Source: JANLQX01 sp043775075 (lineage in GTDB: Bacteria > Actinomycetota > Acidimicrobiia > Acidimicrobiales > JANYDT01). From it: DNA of 8,498 nucleotides. The notes beneath the pieces were generated by a model. The model saw only the letters and a list, made by a program, of their open reading frames with translations. It had not been told where the DNA came from and ran no database searches. Below, one piece after another: positions 5,712 through 8,498 of the stretch (position 1 is the first letter of the stretch; every line of letters starts with the position of its first letter). The position numbers and the translations under genes were made by a program. The stretch covers positions 1-8,498 of the forward strand of contig JAYVSS010000251.1 in assembly GCA_043775075.1 (NCBI GenBank), written 5' to 3'.

Positions 5712-5739
5712 TGATCCAACCGTTCCTCGGGTAACGAAC
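5712..5739 (+). promoter_or_regulatory. Candidate ECF-sigma promoter before the oxidoreductase gene
   Basis: TGATCCAACC (5712-5721) is followed after 13 bases by CGAAC (5735-5739). Counted from ATCC to CGAAC the spacer is 17 bases, normal for -35/-10. The same pair precedes the FAS1 gene. Because CGAAC ends only 7 bases before the ATG at 5747, transcription would begin at or within a base or two of the start codon, making a leaderless mRNA. The purine run GGAAGG at 5740-5745 is too close to the ATG to be a normal ribosome binding site, which agrees with this reading. Confidence 0.5.
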
Positions 5740-5746
5740 GGAAGGT

Positions 5747-7366
5747 ATGACCACCACGTCGACGAAAACCGCCGCCATAGCCCGCACTGGCGGGTCAGTG
5801 CCCGTAGCCAATCAATCGAGCCGTTGGCGGTGGGCGCTCAGCGGGTTGCTGTCCGGTGGGTTTGGTCTCGCGGTGGCCGAACTGTTCGTTGGCGTCACCA
5901 ACAGATTCACGTCCCCCGTCCTCTCGGTGGGCGATAAAGCGATAGATCTGGTTCCGGTGCCGGTGAAGAACTTCGCCATCAGAACTTTTGGTACCCATGA
6001 CAAGCAGGCGTTGTTGTTCGGGATCTTCTCGGCGATTGCGGTCTTTGCCCTCGTGGTTGGGCTAGCCGGTCGGCGCCGTTTGGCCATCGCCGTGGCCGGC
6101 TTCGGTATCTTTGGGGCGGTGGGGGCAGCTGCCGCCGTTACCGGACGAACTGGCGAAGCTTCCGACGCCGTCCCGAGCATCCTTGCCGCTGTTGTAGCTA
6201 TCGCTACATTTCTCCTGCTGGCCTGGACTTTGCGAACTCGCGCCAGCGCCGTTCCGGTCCGTGAAGTTAGTGAATCCTCCGTTGAACAGGGTGGCTCCGG
6301 ATCTCGTCGACAGTTCCTGGTCCTCGCCGGTGGCGTCGCCGTCGCAACCGGGGGAATTGGATCGTTTGGCCGTTGGCTACAGAACAGCGCCGGAGCGATT
6401 GCCAAACGCGTGGCCGTCGTTCTTCCTAAGGCCAAGAAACCGCTTACCGCGCTGCCAAATACTGTTGGCGTATCCGAACTCACCACTGCGACGCCGTTTT
6501 TCACCCCCAACAAATCCTTCTATCGAATCGACACTGCCCTCGTTGTTCCAAAGGTCGATGTGGAGTCGTGGACCCTCAAACTGAAGGGCATGGTTGGAGT
6601 CGATCGTACGTATACGTACGAAGACCTTCTCGCCCGCGATCTGGTGGAACGGGACATCACGTTGACATGCGTGTCCAACGAAGTTGGCGGTATTCTGATG
6701 GGTACGGCCCGTTGGCTCGGCGTGCCGCTTCGAGAACTGCTCGAAGAGGCCGAGATGGACCCCAAAGCGACACAGATTGTCGGACGATCGGTGGACGGCT
6801 GGACAGCGGGCTTTCCGGTGTCGGCAGTCGCGGACGGCCGTGACACGCTCGTGGCCGTGGCGATGAATGGCGAACCGCTTCCGTTCGAGCACGGGTTTCC
6901 CGCCCGACTCATCGTTCCCGGTCTCTATGGCTACGTCTCCGCCACTAAGTGGTTGAAGGAAATCGAAGTGACCACGATGGAAGCGTTCGACGCCTATTGG
7001 GTGCCCCGTGGGTATGCCAAGCAGGCGCCGATCAAGTTGGCTTCACGTATAGACGTTCCGCGTGGCCTGTCGACTGTTCCGGCCGGACGCACGGCGATTG
7101 CCGGTGTGGCGTGGGCGCAACGCCACGGCATCTCCAAGGTGGAAGTGAGTATCGACAACGGGCCGTGGCAGCAGGCTGATTTGGCCGATGAGGTGTCGCT
7201 CGATACCTGGCGGCAATGGCGCTTTGCGTGGGACGCTCCCACCGGTCGTCACGACGTTGCTGTGCGCGCTTACGACGGGAAGGGTCGGCTCCAAGCCGAA
7301 AAGCGAGTAGCCCCGCTTCCCAATGGTGCGACCGGTTGGCACTCGATCATCGTCCTTGTTTCCTGA
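5747..7366 (+). CDS. Membrane-anchored molybdopterin-dependent oxidoreductase, sulfite-oxidase family
   Basis: A 539-residue redox enzyme with its catalytic domain predicted outside the membrane. The N-terminus has about four hydrophobic segments (roughly 28-50, 88-107, 111-131, 143-161). After these, SRRQFLVLAGG (186-196) looks like a twin-arginine motif leading into a fifth hydrophobic stretch. The Moco domain spans about 240-415. TLTCVSNEVGG (306-315) carries C308, the expected molybdenum ligand, and GWTAGFPV, HGFPARLIVPGLYGYVSATKW (HGFPARLIVPG, then LYGYVSATKW, 382-402) and KEIEV follow as in sulfite oxidase-like proteins. An immunoglobulin-like dimerisation domain fills about 425-539 (AGVAWAQRHGISKVEVSIDNG, as AGVAWAQRHG and ISKVEVSIDNG). 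No haem-binding domain is seen. The substrate is unknown; sulfite or repair of oxidised methionine are family possibilities. ATG 5747 is the only ATG near the start, and an in-frame TAA at 5732-5734 bars a longer form. The gene probably belongs to the regulon of the upstream sigma factor. Confidence 0.92.
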   Translation: MTTTSTKTAAIARTGGSVPVANQSSRWRWALSGLLSGGFGLAVAELFVGVTNRFTSPVLSVGDKAIDLVPVPVKNFAIRTFGTHDKQALLFGIFSAIAVFALVVGLAGRRRLAIAVAGFGIFGAVGAAAAVTGRTGEASDAVPSILAAVVAIATFLLLAWTLRTRASAVPVREVSESSVEQGGSGSRRQFLVLAGGVAVATGGIGSFGRWLQNSAGAIAKRVAVVLPKAKKPLTALPNTVGVSELTTATPFFTPNKSFYRIDTALVVPKVDVESWTLKLKGMVGVDRTYTYEDLLARDLVERDITLTCVSNEVGGILMGTARWLGVPLRELLEEAEMDPKATQIVGRSVDGWTAGFPVSAVADGRDTLVAVAMNGEPLPFEHGFPARLIVPGLYGYVSATKWLKEIEVTTMEAFDAYWVPRGYAKQAPIKLASRIDVPRGLSTVPAGRTAIAGVAWAQRHGISKVEVSIDNGPWQQADLADEVSLDTWRQWRFAWDAPTGRHDVAVRAYDGKGRLQAEKRVAPLPNGATGWHSIIVLVS

Positions 7367-7426
7367 CTCCACTCGACCGCGCGATTCGACTGCCGGTCAA
7401 GCATGGAGAAAGTTTCTTCATCGGTT

Positions 7427-7453
7427 TGATCCAACCTTGGCACCGCGACGAAC
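7427..7453 (+). promoter_or_regulatory. Candidate ECF-sigma promoter before the FAS1 gene
   Basis: TGATCCAACC (7427-7436), identical to the element before the oxidoreductase gene, is followed after 12 bases by CGAAC (7449-7453), a 16-base spacer measured from ATCC. Transcription would start near 7460, giving a leader of about 50 bases with a normal Shine-Dalgarno. The rest of the gap between 7367 and 7508 shows no clear terminator or other gene. Confidence 0.5.
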
Positions 7454-7508
7454 TACAAGCGTCCCCCCGCTGAAAACGACTTCAGCCGACACTCACTCAG
7501 GAGCCATC

Positions 7509-8498
7509 ATGAATACCAAGCACACTTACAAATTGGGTCGTACCCTCGGTATGACCGGCGTGGCCGTTGCGCTGGTCGTCGGCGTGGCTGGAGCGCCGGT
7601 CAACGCCGCTGCGAAAAAGTCCACCGCCCCGGTCGCCACCGAAAAGGCCGCCGCAAAGGTCGGAATCCCGGCCACCGGCAAGGGCAGCCTTAAGGGCATG
7701 GCCCAGGACCCCGCCGCTACTGCAGCATCGAACAATCCGCAGCTGACCACCCTCGTGGCTGCTGTCAAGGCCGCTGGCCTGGTGGACACGTTGAATGGCC
7801 CCGGCCCCTTTACCATCTTCGCTCCGGCCAACTCAGCGTTCGCCAAGCTCCCCTCTGGCACCGTTGAAGGCCTCGTCAAGCCCGAAGCCAAGGCCACGCT
7901 CACTTCGATCCTGACGTACCACGTCATCGGCGGCAAGAAGCTCTCGTCCAAGGATCTCGCCAAGACCAAGACGTTCACCACGGTGAACGGCGAGACGCTC
8001 ACCATCGGCGGCACGTCGTCGAAGTTGACGGTCAACGGATCGACCAAAGTCGTTCTGGCCGATGTCCAGGTAGCCAACGGCACGGTGTTCATCGTGGACA
8101 GCGTCCTGATGCCGAAGAAGCCCGCCGACTCTGGCGCCATGGTCGCCACCGAGGCTGACGCCGCCGCCGTCGGCGTGCCAGCGACCGGTAAAGGCAGCCT
8201 TAAGGGCATGGCCCAAGACCCGGCCGCCACGGCTGCGTCGAACAACCCGGCGCTCACCACGCTGGTCGCTGCGGTCAAGGCCGCGGGCCTGGTGGACACA
8301 TTGAACGGCCCCGGCCCGTTCACCATCTTTGCTCCGATCAACTCCGCCTTCGACAAGCTTCCGGCCGGAACCGTCGACACGCTCGTGAAGCCGGAGAACA
8401 AGGACAAGCTGACCTCGATCCTGACCTACCACGTGGTCGCCGGCAAGAAGTTGTCGAGCGCGGACCTGTCCAAGATGACCACCCTTGACACCGTGAAC
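7509..8498 (+). CDS. Secreted tandem FAS1 (fasciclin) domain protein, 3' end beyond window
   Basis: An open frame of 330 codons with no stop before the window ends. ATG 7509 has AGGAG (7499-7503) 5 bases upstream. Residues 1-33 form a Sec signal peptide: a basic start, the hydrophobic MTGVAVALVVGVAGAPV, then likely cleavage near VNA-AA. There is no lipobox cysteine, so it should be secreted rather than lipid-anchored, like MPT70. Two FAS1 domains follow, each with LTTLVAAVKAAGLVDTLNG, GPGPFTIFAP (97-106 and 267-276), a phenylalanine-containing NSAF segment, and LTSILTYHV (131-139 and 301-309), the family's H1 and H2 regions. The second domain is cut by the window edge. A lysine- and alanine-rich linker precedes domain 1. 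Family members mediate adhesion or act as secreted matrix or antigen proteins. The gene ends the sigma/anti-sigma/oxidoreductase module and shares a promoter-like element with the oxidoreductase gene. Confidence 0.93.
   Translation, partial: MNTKHTYKLGRTLGMTGVAVALVVGVAGAPVNAAAKKSTAPVATEKAAAKVGIPATGKGSLKGMAQDPAATAASNNPQLTTLVAAVKAAGLVDTLNGPGPFTIFAPANSAFAKLPSGTVEGLVKPEAKATLTSILTYHVIGGKKLSSKDLAKTKTFTTVNGETLTIGGTSSKLTVNGSTKVVLADVQVANGTVFIVDSVLMPKKPADSGAMVATEADAAAVGVPATGKGSLKGMAQDPAATAASNNPALTTLVAAVKAAGLVDTLNGPGPFTIFAPINSAFDKLPAGTVDTLVKPENKDKLTSILTYHVVAGKKLSSADLSKMTTLDTVN
7632..8498 (+). repeat. 510-base in-frame tandem duplication inside the FAS1 gene
   Basis: The unit starting at 7632 (codon 42, VATE) recurs exactly 170 codons later at 8142 (codon 212), so the period is 510 bases; the second copy is cut off by the window end. 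By my hand count about 98 of 119 comparable residues are identical, with long identical blocks such as PATGKGSLKGMAQDPAATAA. The DNA is also very similar in those blocks. Each unit comprises a linker and one FAS1 domain, and a third copy beyond the window is possible. Confidence 0.85.

Noticed and set aside
5704..5722. Small hairpin CGGTTG/CAACCG after the anti-sigma gene, considered as a terminator
   Set aside because: The stem is 6 bp with a 7-base loop and no T-run, and it overlaps the TGATCCAACC element also found before the FAS1 gene, which explains the sequence better.
5812..6513. Minus-strand open frame (233 codons) opposite the oxidoreductase N-terminus
   Set aside because: It is antisense to the membrane segments of a well-supported gene and has no recognisable domain.
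7526..8407. Long minus-strand open frame (293 codons) across the FAS1 gene
   Set aside because: It is antisense to clear FAS1 domains with a signal peptide and Shine-Dalgarno. Its serine/alanine/valine-rich translation, duplicated in step with the FAS1 repeat, is a codon-bias shadow.

Overview
The window looks like a piece of an actinobacterial chromosome, probably from the Acidimicrobiia (Ilumatobacter-like marine or freshwater lineages). This is inferred from gene content only: a SigK-type ECF sigma factor with an RskA-type anti-sigma factor, a membrane-anchored molybdopterin oxidoreductase, secreted fasciclin (FAS1) repeats, a small FDOR-type flavin/F420 protein, and moderately high GC. 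No phylogenetic marker is present, so the placement is tentative.

Layout. Bases 1-54 are the 3' part of a tRNA-Val(UAC) with encoded CCA. Bases 207-809 encode a cupin with the metal-site pattern of DMSP lyases (DddQ type). Bases 810-2600 are decayed. They hold about 360 bases with no recognisable gene, then a broken ISL3-family transposase (minus strand, about 1173-1690), then the C-terminal part of a CASTOR/POLLUX-type ion-channel protein (plus strand, about 1741-2500) that has lost its N-terminal half and carries a frameshift. A tRNA, an accessory metabolic gene and IS debris side by side suggest an old insertion or rearrangement site.

Bases 2566-4169 hold a perfect hairpin, then two intact minus-strand genes: an FDOR/PPOX split-barrel protein (2621-3004) and an alpha/beta hydrolase (3071-3913). 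An 81-base inverted repeat (3910-3990) follows, then the frameshifted N-terminal remnant of a second, different alpha/beta hydrolase (3981-4169).

Bases 4220-8498 are a coherent plus-strand module: ECF sigma factor, overlapping membrane anti-sigma factor, molybdopterin oxidoreductase, and a secreted tandem-FAS1 protein that runs off the window. The FAS1 gene has no stop codon inside the window, so a search that requires a stop codon would miss it. The oxidoreductase and FAS1 genes are each preceded by the same element, TGATCCAACC followed 13 or 12 bases later by CGAAC. I propose this as the promoter read by the sigma factor encoded upstream. At the oxidoreductase gene the element lies so close to the ATG that the mRNA would be leaderless or nearly so. 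The arrangement recalls the mycobacterial SigK/RskA system, which controls the FAS1 proteins MPT70 and MPT83: a signal outside the membrane would release the sigma factor, which would then switch on an extracytoplasmic redox enzyme and a secreted adhesion-type protein.
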